A stretch of DNA of 56,262 bases from Variovorax sp. Root318D1 (lineage in GTDB: Bacteria; Pseudomonadota; Gammaproteobacteria; Burkholderiales; Burkholderiaceae_C), in NCBI RefSeq assembly GCF_001424835.1, contig NZ_LMCQ01000008.1, positions 1 to 56,262 on the forward strand. Direction: 5' to 3'. A program made the position numbers and the translations under genes. Of the stretch, positions 26,930 through 34,648 are shown piece by piece. The stretch's first letter is position 1. Every line of letters starts with the position of its first letter. Under the pieces are notes generated by a model, which was not told where the DNA came from, made no database searches, and saw only the letters and a list, made by a program, of their open reading frames with translations.

Positions 26930-28618
26930 ATGTCTGAATCTTTTGCCGACCTATTCGAAGAGTCCCTGAAGCGTTCCGAAATGCGCACCGGCGAGGTCAT
27001 CACGGCCGAAGTCGTGCGTGTCGAACACAACCACGTCGTCGTGAACGCCGGCCTCAAGTCCGAAGCGTACGTGCCGATCGAGGAGTTCAAGAACGACAAG
27101 GGCGAACTCGAAGTCCAGGCCGGCGACTTCGTTTCCGTTGCCATCGGCAGCGTTGAAAACGGCTACGGCGACACCATCCTCTCGCGCGACACCGCCAAGC
27201 GTCTGGCCTCGTGGCTCGCGCTCGAGAAGGCACTGGAATCCGGCGACTTCGTCACCGGCACCACCAGCGGCAAGGTCAAGGGCGGCCTTACCGTGCTCGT
27301 CAACGGCATCCGCGCTTTCCTGCCGGGTTCGCTGATCGATACGCGTCCGATCAAGGATCTGACGCCGTACGAAAACAAGACCATGGAATTCAAGGTCATC
27401 AAGCTCGACCGCAAGCGCAACAACGTCGTGTTGTCGCGCCGCGCAGTGGTCGAAGCCAGCATGGGCGAAGAGCGCGCCAAGCTGATGGAGACCTTGAAGG
27501 AAGGCGCCGTTGTCCGCGGCGTGGTCAAGAACATCACCGAATACGGTGCGTTCGTCGACCTCGGCGGCATCGACGGTCTGCTGCACATCACCGACATGGC
27601 ATGGCGCCGCGTTCGCCATCCGAGCGAAGTGGTGCAAGCCGGCCAGGAAATCACCGCCAAGATCCTCAAGTTCGACACCGAAAAGAACCGTGTCTCGCTG
27701 GGTCTCAAGCAAATGGGCGACGACCCGTGGATGGGCGTTTCGCGCCGCTACCCGCAATCGACCCGCCTGTTCGGCAAGGTCACGAACATTGCCGACTACG
27801 GCGCGTTCGTCGAACTCGAACCCGGCATCGAAGGCCTGGTGCACGTCTCCGAAATGGACTGGACCAACAAGAACATCGCTCCGAACAAGATCGTCTCGCT
27901 GGGCGACGAAGTCGAAGTCATGGTCCTCGAAATCGACGAAGACAAGCGCCGCATCAGCCTGGGCATGAAGCAGTGCAAGGCCAACCCGTGGCAAGAGTTC
28001 GCGCAAAACACCAAGCGCGGCGACCGCGTCAAGGGCCCGATCAAGTCGATCACCGACTTCGGCGTGTTCGTGGGCCTGGCTGCCGGCATCGACGGCCTGG
28101 TGCACCTCTCGGACCTCTCGTGGAACGAAGCCGGCGAAACCGCCGTTCGCAACTACAAGAAGGGCCAGGAAGTCGAAGCAATCGTGCTGGCTGTGGACGT
28201 CGACCGCGAGCGCATCAGCCTGGGCATCAAGCAGCTCGACAGCGACCCGTTCACCACGTTCACCACCGTGAACGACAAGGGCCAGATCGTGACCGGCAAG
28301 GTCAAGACCGTGGACGCCCGCGGCGCTGAAATCGACCTCGGCGAAGACATCATCGGCTACCTCCGCGCCAGCGAAATCTCCCGCGACCGCGTGGAAGATG
28401 CACGCAACGTGCTGAAGGAAGGCGACGAAGTCACCGCCATCGTCGTGAATGTGGATCGCAAGACCCGCAACATCCAGCTGTCGATCAAGCAGAAGGACAT
28501 GGTCGACGAGCAAGGCGCCATGGCCAACCTGAGCCAGCAGTCGGCGCGCGAAAACGCGGGCACGACCAGCCTGGGCGCCCTGCTGCGCGCCAAGCTGGAC
28601 AACAACGACAGCAAGTAA
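26930..28618 (+). CDS. rpsA: 30S ribosomal protein S1
   Basis: 562 residues, the standard six-S1-domain form. Successive S1 repeats are seen, for example [20 protein letters not shown] and [20 protein letters not shown], then [20 protein letters not shown], each followed by H-S/T-D/E-M/L and RISLG motifs. It brings mRNA to the small ribosomal subunit. ATG follows GGAAGGA at good spacing. Codon choice is strongly biased to C-ending codons, as in highly expressed genes. It ends at a strong terminator. Confidence 0.97.
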   Translation: MSESFADLFEESLKRSEMRTGEVITAEVVRVEHNHVVVNAGLKSEAYVPIEEFKNDKGELEVQAGDFVSVAIGSVENGYGDTILSRDTAKRLASWLALEKALESGDFVTGTTSGKVKGGLTVLVNGIRAFLPGSLIDTRPIKDLTPYENKTMEFKVIKLDRKRNNVVLSRRAVVEASMGEERAKLMETLKEGAVVRGVVKNITEYGAFVDLGGIDGLLHITDMAWRRVRHPSEVVQAGQEITAKILKFDTEKNRVSLGLKQMGDDPWMGVSRRYPQSTRLFGKVTNIADYGAFVELEPGIEGLVHVSEMDWTNKNIAPNKIVSLGDEVEVMVLEIDEDKRRISLGMKQCKANPWQEFAQNTKRGDRVKGPIKSITDFGVFVGLAAGIDGLVHLSDLSWNEAGETAVRNYKKGQEVEAIVLAVDVDRERISLGIKQLDSDPFTTFTTVNDKGQIVTGKVKTVDARGAEIDLGEDIIGYLRASEISRDRVEDARNVLKEGDEVTAIVVNVDRKTRNIQLSIKQKDMVDEQGAMANLSQQSARENAGTTSLGALLRAKLDNNDSK

Positions 28619-28628
28619 GCTCGTCCGA

Positions 28629-28668
28629 AGACAGAGCAGGCCCCTGGGGCCGCTCTGTCTTTTTTTTC
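28629..28668 (+). terminator. Terminator of rpsA
   Basis: Stem AGACAGAGC / GCTCTGTCT enclosing GGCCCC-T-GGGGCC, followed by eight T. It starts 10 bases past the rpsA stop. Confidence 0.92.
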
Positions 28669-28689
28669 GTCTACGTTTTTGTTTGGCCT

Positions 28690-29016
28690 ATGACCCGCTC
28701 TGACCTCGTCGAAGAACTTGCAGCGCGCTTTGCGCAGTTGACGCACCGCGATGCCGAATACGCCGTCAAGACCATCCTCGACGCGATGAGCGACGCGCTG
28801 GTGCGCGGGCATCGCATCGAGATCCGTGGTTTCGGCAGCTTCTCGGTCAACCGGCGTCCGCCGCGCATCGGCCGCAATCCGCGTTCGGGCGAAAGCGTTC
28901 AGATTCCCGAAAAACGGGTGCCGCATTTCAAGCCGGGCAAGGCGCTGCGCGAAGCCGTCGACGCCAAGACCGCCGAACTGGATGCAGGCAAGGAAGCCAA
29001 GGGCCGCAAGGCCTGA
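28690..29016 (+). CDS. ihfB: Integration host factor subunit beta
   Basis: 108 residues. It is a DNA-bending HU/IHF family protein. [41 protein letters not shown] and [14 protein letters not shown] distinguish IHF-beta from HU. The Pro in the beta arm (RNP) intercalates DNA. The C-terminal tail (~95-108) is Lys-rich and extended. IHF is typically needed to loop DNA at sigma-54 promoters such as the ones predicted in this window. It follows rpsA, the normal location. Confidence 0.95.
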   Translation: MTRSDLVEELAARFAQLTHRDAEYAVKTILDAMSDALVRGHRIEIRGFGSFSVNRRPPRIGRNPRSGESVQIPEKRVPHFKPGKALREAVDAKTAELDAGKEAKGRKA

Positions 29017-29068
29017 TGATCCGCGTGGATGATGCAAACGTAGAATGCTCCCGGCAACGGGAATGGCT

Positions 29069-29410
29069 ATGAAATACCTCCTGTGGCTGCTCAAGGCAGC
29101 CATTTTTTTTACGCTTTTTGCTTTCGCGCTGAACAACCAGCACGACGCGACGGTCTACTTCTTCTTTGGCACCCACTGGCGCGCGCCGCTGGTGCTCGTG
29201 GTGCTCGCGGCTTTTGCGGGGGGCATCGTCGTCGGTGCGCTCGGCATGCTGCCCGGATGGTGGAAGCACCGCGCCGCAGCAGCGGCCCAGCAGCCCTCCA
29301 CGCCCGAGCAAACTCCGGCAACGAGCGGATCGACTGTCGCACCCGCGCCCACGCCGATACCGTCCATCACCGCCACCGACCTACCTGCCGTACGCCAACA
29401 TGGACTTTGA
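29069..29410 (+). CDS. lapA: LapA-domain (DUF1049) inner-membrane protein
   Basis: 113 residues. Two membrane helices (~3-22 and ~42-66) flank NNQHDATVYFFFGTHWRAPLV, the typical LapA pattern. A Pro/Thr/Ala-rich cytoplasmic tail follows. In E. coli LapA and LapB work together to adapt LPS synthesis via FtsH-mediated LpxC turnover. An ATG two codons upstream is also possible. It overlaps lapB by 11 bases, so the genes are coupled. Confidence 0.88.
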   Translation: MKYLLWLLKAAIFFTLFAFALNNQHDATVYFFFGTHWRAPLVLVVLAAFAGGIVVGALGMLPGWWKHRAAAAAQQPSTPEQTPATSGSTVAPAPTPIPSITATDLPAVRQHGL

Positions 29411-30578
29411 TCCCAGCTGGCTGCTGATCAGCCTGCCCATCGCCTTCGTTCTGGGCTGGCTCGCCTCGCGCTTCGACATCCGTCAGCTCAAGCTCGAAAA
29501 CAGGCAAGCCCCCAAGGCCTATTTCCGCGGCCTCAACTTCCTGCTCAACGAGCAGCAGGACCAGGCCATCGATGCGTTCATCGAGGCCGTGCAGAACGAC
29601 CCCGACACGCAGGAGCTGCACTTCGCCCTCGGCAACCTGTTCCGCCGCCGCGGCGAATACCAGCGTGCAGTGCGCGTGCACGAGCATCTGCTGGGCCGCG
29701 GCGATTTGAGCCGCGGCGACCGGGAGCGCGCCCAGCATGCGCTGGCGCAAGACTTCCTGCGCGCCGGCCTGCTCGACCGTGCTGAAGCCGCACTGCAAAA
29801 GCTCGAAGGCACGCGCTACGAGAACGAGGCGCGTCTTTCATTGTTGGCCATTTACGAGCGTTCGCGCGAATGGACCCAGGCCGCCGACGTGGCGCAAAAA
29901 CTCGATGAGTCCGATCAGGCGAGCTACAGCACGCGACGGGCCCATCATCTGTGCGAGCAGGCGGCCGAACAGGTCGCGGCCGGCGACCTGGCCGCGGCCA
30001 ACCGGCTGCTCTCGGAAGCCGTTGCACTGGCGCCGCAAGCGCCGCGCCCGGCTATCGACTCCGCCACGCTGCAGTTGCGCAATGGCGAGGCCACCACGGC
30101 ATTCGACACGCTCATCGCACTGAGCGACACAGCGCCGCTTGCGCTACCGCTGTATGCCGCTGCGCTGCAGCAGGCCGCGGTGGCCGCCCACCGCGAGGGC
30201 GAGGCGCTCCAGCTGCTGCAGCGCCGCTATGCCGAGTCGCCGTCGATCGACGTGCTCGAGGCGCTGATGGCACTCGGCGGTTCTCCGGCGCGTGCGGTCG
30301 CCGCGGCAGAAGGTGCGCCGCTCGCCCCGCGCGACGGCTACATCGCTCATCTTGCGCAGCAGCCTTCGCTGGTGGCCGCTTCGCGCTGGTTGGCGGGCGA
30401 GCGCTTCGAGCACGAACAGTTCCACCCGCAGGTTCAGCGCGCGCTCGACCAGGCCACGCGCCCGCTGATGCGCTACCGCTGCGCGGCCTGCGGCTTCGAG
30501 GCGCACCAACACTTCTGGCACTGCCCCGGATGCCAGGCCTGGGACAGCTATCCGCCGCGCCGCGTCGAAGAACTCTGA
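29400..30578 (+). CDS. lapB: Lipopolysaccharide assembly protein LapB (YciM)
   Basis: 392 residues. One N-terminal membrane anchor (WLLISLPIAFVLGWLASRF) is followed by cytoplasmic TPR repeats (~40-340), starting YFRGLNFLLNEQQDQAIDAF. A C-terminal rubredoxin-type metal-binding tail has YRCAACGF...HCPGCQAW with four Cys. LapB is the adaptor that presents LpxC to FtsH. The start is the ATG at 29400, inside the lapA end, as MDFDPSWLLIS is the family N-terminus. The length matches E. coli LapB (389). Confidence 0.95.
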   Translation: MDFDPSWLLISLPIAFVLGWLASRFDIRQLKLENRQAPKAYFRGLNFLLNEQQDQAIDAFIEAVQNDPDTQELHFALGNLFRRRGEYQRAVRVHEHLLGRGDLSRGDRERAQHALAQDFLRAGLLDRAEAALQKLEGTRYENEARLSLLAIYERSREWTQAADVAQKLDESDQASYSTRRAHHLCEQAAEQVAAGDLAAANRLLSEAVALAPQAPRPAIDSATLQLRNGEATTAFDTLIALSDTAPLALPLYAAALQQAAVAAHREGEALQLLQRRYAESPSIDVLEALMALGGSPARAVAAAEGAPLAPRDGYIAHLAQQPSLVAASRWLAGERFEHEQFHPQVQRALDQATRPLMRYRCAACGFEAHQHFWHCPGCQAWDSYPPRRVEEL

Positions 30579-30583
30579 GCAAC

Positions 30584-30604
30584 GTTCCGAACATGTTTCG
30601 GAAC
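30584..30604. promoter_or_regulatory. 21-base palindrome between lapB and comEA
   Basis: Perfect arms GTTCCGA and TCGGAAC flank ACATGTT, which itself contains the palindrome ACATGT. It starts 5 bases after the lapB stop and lacks a T run. It looks more like an operator than a terminator. Confidence 0.45.
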
Positions 30605-30724
30605 AATGGTGACCAGCGTCGTTGCGGCATGCCGCGCCGTCAACGCCTCTTTCCCTGCACTCGTTGAACGCGAGCCGGCGACTTCGTCGGCAAGACGAAA
30701 TCAACAATCAGGGAGTTTGAAATC

Positions 30725-31087
30725 ATGCTGAAGAAAATTCTGGCCACGCTGGCCATGCTGTTTGCGGCTGCTTCGTTTGCCGCGGTCGACGTCAACAAGA
30801 GCACCGCCGCCGATCTCGATGGCATCAAGGGCATCGGCCCGGCCATGTCCAAGCGGATCCTCGATGCTCGAAAGACAGGCGAGTTCAAGGATTGGCCCGA
30901 CTTCATGCAGCGCATCAAGGGCGTGAAGGAAAAGAAGGCCGAGAAGCTGTCCGCCGAAGGACTCACGATCAACGGCCAAGCCTTCGGTGGCCAAGCCAGC
31001 GCACCGGCAGCCGCCAAGGCAGACAAGGCCGCAAAGCCCGTGAAGGCAGCCCCCGTTGCTGCGGATGCGAAGCCAGCCAAGCCCTGA
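30725..31087 (+). CDS. ComEA-like secreted helix-hairpin-helix protein
   Basis: 120 residues. A signal peptide (MLKKILATLAMLFAAASFAA) is followed by a ComEA-type HhH domain (~21-80): VDVNKSTAADLDGIKGIGPAMSKRILDARKTGEF and RIKGVKEKKAEKL. A Lys/Ala/Pro-rich tail follows. HhH domains of this sort bind double-stranded DNA in the periplasm during natural transformation, but small ComEA-like proteins are widespread and may have other roles. There is a good AGGGAGT ribosome site. It is flanked by a palindrome upstream and a terminator downstream, so probably transcribed alone. Confidence 0.85.
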   Translation: MLKKILATLAMLFAAASFAAVDVNKSTAADLDGIKGIGPAMSKRILDARKTGEFKDWPDFMQRIKGVKEKKAEKLSAEGLTINGQAFGGQASAPAAAKADKAAKPVKAAPVAADAKPAKP

Positions 31088-31146
31088 CCGAAAGGCCACG
31101 ACCCAGTTGCTCGGTCCCGCATGCGCGGACCGTTGGCAGCTCACGC

Positions 31147-31173
31147 AAAACCGCCCTCGAGGCGGTTTTTTTA
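31147..31173 (+). terminator. Terminator downstream of comEA-like gene
   Basis: Stem AAAACCGCC / GGCGGTTTT with loop CTCGA... and a T run. It isolates the TRAP transporter promoter from upstream transcription. Confidence 0.9.
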
Positions 31174-31181
31174 CGTGGGCC

Positions 31182-31201
31182 GCAGCACCAGACCGTGCTG
31201 C
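31182..31201. promoter_or_regulatory. Inverted repeat upstream of the TRAP sigma-54 promoter
   Basis: Perfect 7-base arms GCAGCAC and GTGCTGC separated by 6 bases. The centre is about 73 bases upstream of the predicted transcription start. This position suits an enhancer-binding protein. Confidence 0.55.
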
Positions 31202-31237
31202 CGCGCGACGCCGCGTGGCAGGGAAATGCCTCAGGAG

Positions 31238-31253
31238 TGGCCCGGAATTTGCA
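31238..31253 (+). promoter_or_regulatory. Sigma-54 (-24/-12) promoter of the TRAP operon
   Basis: TGGCCC-GGAAT-TTGCA matches TGGCAC-N5-TTGCA with one mismatch. The start should be near 31264, giving a leader of about 35 bases before the dctP ATG. Confidence 0.75.
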
Positions 31254-31298
31254 CGTATGCTCGTTTCCGTTTTCACTCTCATTCGTTCCGGAGCACTC

Positions 31299-32267
31299 AT
31301 GAATCACAAGTTCGGTATTGCCCTGGCCGGCCTCACCCTCGGTGCCGCAGCCTTCGCGCAAACCAAGTGGGATCTGCCTACCGCCTATCCGGCGACCAAC
31401 TACCACACCGAAAACATCACGCAGTTTGCAAAAGACGTGGACGCCGCCACCGGCGGCAAGGTCAAGATCACGGTGCATGCCAACGCGTCCCTGTTCAAGG
31501 CCCCTGAAATCAAGCGCGCCGTGCAAAGCGGCCAGGCCCAGGCCGGGGAGATCCTGCTGGCCAATTACGCGAACGAGAATCCGATTTACGCGCTCGACGG
31601 CGTTCCTTTCCTCGCCACCACCTACCCCGAAGCAAAGAAGCTCTACGAGGCCTCCAAGCCCGCCATGGAAAAGCTGCTTGCGGCGCAAGGCATCAAGGTG
31701 CTGTTCATGGTGCCATGGGCGCCGCAGGGCATCTATTCCAAGAAGGAGATCAGCTCGGTGGCCGACCTGCGCGGCATCAAGTGGCGCGCCTACAGCCCGG
31801 CCACCGCGAAGATCGCCGAGCTAATCGGCGCGCAGCCGGTGCAGATCCAGCAGGCCGAACTCAGCGCCGCCATGGCCACCGGCGTGATCGAGAGCTACAT
31901 GAGTTCGGGCTCCACCGGCTACGACACCAAGACCTACGAGCACATCAAGAATTTCTACGACACCCAGGCCTGGATTCCGAAGAACGCGATCCTGGTCAAC
32001 GCCAAGGCCTTTGATGCGCTCGACGCCACCACCAAGGCCGCCGTCACCAAGGCCGCGGCCGATGCCGAAGCCCGCGGCTGGAAAATCGCCCAGGAGAAGA
32101 ACGACGAATACAAGCGCCTGCTCGCCGAGCGCGGCATGAAGGTTCACAAGCCCTCGCCCAAGCTCGACGCCGACATGCGCCAGGTCGGCGGCATCATGCA
32201 GGCCGACTGGCTGAAGGCCACCGGTGCAGAGGGCGCCGCGATCATCGACGCCTACAAGAAGAAGTGA
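31299..32267 (+). CDS. dctP: TRAP transporter solute-binding protein (DctP family)
   Basis: 322 residues. The signal peptide is MNHKFGIALAGLTLGAAAFAQ. The DctP fold follows: WDLPTAYPATNYHTENITQFAKDVDAATGGKVKITVHANASLF, ending with a cluster of charged helices. The family Arg that binds the carboxylate is probably in LRGIKWRAYSP. It is periplasmic and delivers an organic acid to DctQM. The substrate cannot be read from sequence. The start at 31299 is fixed by the signal peptide and the GGAG site. It is first gene of dctPQM, preceded by a sigma-54-type promoter. Confidence 0.93.
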   Translation: MNHKFGIALAGLTLGAAAFAQTKWDLPTAYPATNYHTENITQFAKDVDAATGGKVKITVHANASLFKAPEIKRAVQSGQAQAGEILLANYANENPIYALDGVPFLATTYPEAKKLYEASKPAMEKLLAAQGIKVLFMVPWAPQGIYSKKEISSVADLRGIKWRAYSPATAKIAELIGAQPVQIQQAELSAAMATGVIESYMSSGSTGYDTKTYEHIKNFYDTQAWIPKNAILVNAKAFDALDATTKAAVTKAAADAEARGWKIAQEKNDEYKRLLAERGMKVHKPSPKLDADMRQVGGIMQADWLKATGAEGAAIIDAYKKK

Positions 32268-32302
32268 TGAAGCCTCCACGCTCATCGCGGGAGGTCTGAA
32301 CC

Positions 32303-32836
32303 GTGCGCCGTTTCCTCGACCATTTGTACGACGGCGCAGGCGCGCTCGGCGCCTTTTGCGTGTTCCTGATCTTCGTGCTGATGATCCTGGCCGGCGTGGG
32401 CCGCCAGATGAACTGGCACGTGAGCGGGCTCAACGACGTAGTGGCGTGGCTGTGCGCCGCCGCCGCGTTCTTCGCGATGGCGCATGCCTTCCGGCACGGC
32501 GACTTCGTCCGCGTGACGCTGCTGCTCGACGCCGTGCCCGCCAAGGTGCGGCGCGTGCTCGACGTGGTGTGCCTGTTGATCGCCTCGGTATCGGTGGCCT
32601 ACCTCACCTACTGGGCCACCAGCTTCACCTACGAGAGCTACGAGTTCGCCGAAATGGCGACCGGCCTCGTCGTCATCCCGATCTGGATTCCGCAATCGAC
32701 CTTCGTGATCGGCTGCTGGTTGCTGCTGATCGCCATGATCGATGAAATGGTGGGCGTGGTGCGCGGCGAGAAGCCGAGCTACCAGCGCGCCATCGAAGAA
32801 CGCCACGCCGCGGGCGATTTCTCTTCCGACGTCTGA
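32303..32836 (+). CDS. dctQ: TRAP transporter small permease (DctQ)
   Basis: 177 residues, four predicted membrane helices (~10-32, ~45-65, ~80-105, ~128-150). Family features include NVSG-like NWHVSGLNDVVAWLCAAAAFFAMAHAFRHGDFVRVTLL and a C-terminal WIPQSTFVIGCWLL. It associates with DctM in the inner membrane. GTG start at 32303 is preceded by GGGAGG. It lies 35 bases after dctP. Confidence 0.92.
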   Translation: MRRFLDHLYDGAGALGAFCVFLIFVLMILAGVGRQMNWHVSGLNDVVAWLCAAAAFFAMAHAFRHGDFVRVTLLLDAVPAKVRRVLDVVCLLIASVSVAYLTYWATSFTYESYEFAEMATGLVVIPIWIPQSTFVIGCWLLLIAMIDEMVGVVRGEKPSYQRAIEERHAAGDFSSDV

Positions 32837-32857
32837 ACCACGACAACAAAGACACCG

Positions 32858-34171
32858 ATGTTCGAGAACCTCTGGATGGGCGCCCTGCTGCTCGCCATCA
32901 TGCTGTTGTTGCTGGCGGGAGGCGTGTGGATTGCCATGACGCTGGCCATCGTGGGCTGGGTCGGCCAGGCCTTCTTCACCAACACGCTGCCGGGGAAAAA
33001 CCTGTTCTCGGCCTTCTGGGAAAGCAATGCGAGCTGGGAGCTCGCGGCCCTCCCCCTCTTCATCTGGATGGGCGAAATACTCTTTCGCACCAAGCTCAGC
33101 GAAGAGATGTTCGAGGGCCTGCGGCCCTGGCTCAACCGCGTGCCCGGCCGGCTGATGCACACCACCATTCTCGGCTGCGGCGTGTTCGGCTCGGTCTCGG
33201 GCTCATCGGCCGCCACATGCGCAACCATCGCGAAGGTGGCGCTGCCCGAACTCAAGCGCCGCGGCTACAACGAGAAGCTGGCCATCGGTTCTCTAGCCAC
33301 CGCCGGCACGCTGGGCATCTTGATTCCGCCGTCAATCACGATGGTGGTGTATGCCGTGGCGGCCGATGCCTCGATCATCCGCATCTTCCTGGCCGGCTTC
33401 CTGCCGGGCTTCCTGCTGATGCTGCTGTTTTCGGGCTACATCGGCTGGTGGAGCCTGCGCAACCCGGACCAGGTACCGCCCGCCGACCCGCCGACCACCT
33501 TCAGGGAAAAGATCCGGCTCTCGGGCAACCTCATTCCTTGTGCACTGCTGATCGTCTTCATCGTCTGGGTGCTGGTGGCAGGCTGGGCCACGGCCACCGA
33601 ATGCGCGGCCTTCGGCGTGCTGGGCGCGCTGGGCATCGCGGCGTGGGGCAAGAGCCTCACCTGGAAGAATTTCAAGGAGGGGATCATGGGTGCCACGCGC
33701 ACCAGCTGCATGATCATGTTCATCCTGGCCGGCGCCGCCTTCCTCACCAAGACCATGGCCTTCACCGGCATTCCACGCGAGCTGGCCGAGTGGGTCGACA
33801 GCATGCATCTCTCGCCCTATGCGCTCATCGGAGCGCTGGTGGTGGTGTACCTGGTGCTGGGCACGGCGCTCGACGGCATCTCGATGATCGTGCTGACCAG
33901 CGCGGTTGTGTTGCCGATGATCCAGAAAGCCGGTTTCGACCTGATCTGGTTCGGCATCTTCATCGTGCTGCTGGTCGAGATCGCCGAGGTCACGCCGCCG
34001 GTGGGCTTCAACCTCTTCGTGCTGCAGAACATGACCGGCAAAGACAGCAACGTGATCGCCAAGGCGGCCATTCCGTTCTTCTTCTGCCTGGTGCTGTGCA
34101 TCGTGCTGATCACGCTGTTCCCGAGCATCGTGACGATCCTGCCCGATGTCGTGATGGGCAAAGAGAAGTAG
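32858..34171 (+). CDS. dctM: TRAP transporter large permease (DctM)
   Basis: 437 residues with about twelve membrane segments. Typical DctM motifs are ALPLFIWMGEILFRTKLSEEMFEGL, GVFGSVSGSSAATCATIAKVALPELKRRGYNEKLAIGSLATAGTLG split across the scaffold, and LIPPSITMVVY. The C-terminal half has GTALDGISMIVLTSAVVLPM and EVTPPVGFNLFVLQ. It is the ion-coupled carrier (usually Na+) that imports the DctP ligand. It is the last gene of dctPQM; crcB begins 23 bases later and may be co-transcribed. Confidence 0.94.
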   Translation: MFENLWMGALLLAIMLLLLAGGVWIAMTLAIVGWVGQAFFTNTLPGKNLFSAFWESNASWELAALPLFIWMGEILFRTKLSEEMFEGLRPWLNRVPGRLMHTTILGCGVFGSVSGSSAATCATIAKVALPELKRRGYNEKLAIGSLATAGTLGILIPPSITMVVYAVAADASIIRIFLAGFLPGFLLMLLFSGYIGWWSLRNPDQVPPADPPTTFREKIRLSGNLIPCALLIVFIVWVLVAGWATATECAAFGVLGALGIAAWGKSLTWKNFKEGIMGATRTSCMIMFILAGAAFLTKTMAFTGIPRELAEWVDSMHLSPYALIGALVVVYLVLGTALDGISMIVLTSAVVLPMIQKAGFDLIWFGIFIVLLVEIAEVTPPVGFNLFVLQNMTGKDSNVIAKAAIPFFFCLVLCIVLITLFPSIVTILPDVVMGKEK

Positions 34172-34194
34172 GCGGCCTGCGGATAATCACCGCC

Positions 34195-34572
34195 ATGCTG
34201 CTGAACGCCTTCGTCATCTGCCTCGCCGCCTGCGTCGGCGCCCTCATGCGCTGGGGCTTCGCGCTCTGGCTCAACCCGGGCAGCGCGCTCCCCTGGGGCA
34301 CGCTCGCAGTCAACCTCATCGGCGGCTACCTGATCGGCGTGGCCATCGGCGTCTTCAACGGACTGCCCGACATCGATCCCGCGTGGCGGCTCATGGTCAT
34401 TACCGGGTTCCTTGGAACGCTCACCACCTTTTCCAGCTTCTCCGCAGAGGTCGTCGGAATGCTGATGAACGGAAGGCTCGGCCTCGCGCTGGGCACCGTG
34501 GCCCTGCACCTGGGCGGGTCGCTGTGCATGACATGGCTCGGCCTGCGCACCGTGCAGTCCTTCTCAGGCTGA
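34195..34572 (+). CDS. crcB: Fluoride efflux channel CrcB (Fluc)
   Basis: 125 residues with four membrane helices, the normal Fluc monomer. Signature residues: GALMRWGFAL near the N-terminus, WGTLAVNLIGGYLIG with the conserved Asn, and TGFLGTLTTFSSFSAE, the central Na+-binding/phenylalanine-box segment. It functions as an antiparallel dimer exporting F-. No fluoride riboswitch is seen in the 23 bases before it. It is sandwiched between the TRAP operon and the antiporter operon. Confidence 0.93.
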   Translation: MLLNAFVICLAACVGALMRWGFALWLNPGSALPWGTLAVNLIGGYLIGVAIGVFNGLPDIDPAWRLMVITGFLGTLTTFSSFSAEVVGMLMNGRLGLALGTVALHLGGSLCMTWLGLRTVQSFSG

Positions 34573-34648
34573 AAGCCCCCGAAAACCGCCCATAAACTGC
34601 GGTATGACCCAGGGTCGACCAGGGGGCCGGTCGATAGAATCGATCGCA

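Noticed and set aside
26951..28513. A 520-codon minus-strand frame opposite rpsA
   Set aside because: It is a shadow created by the strong codon bias of rpsA.
34172..34194. A fluoride riboswitch before crcB
   Set aside because: Only 23 bases separate dctM and crcB, too short for the riboswitch, and no matching fold was seen within the end of dctM.
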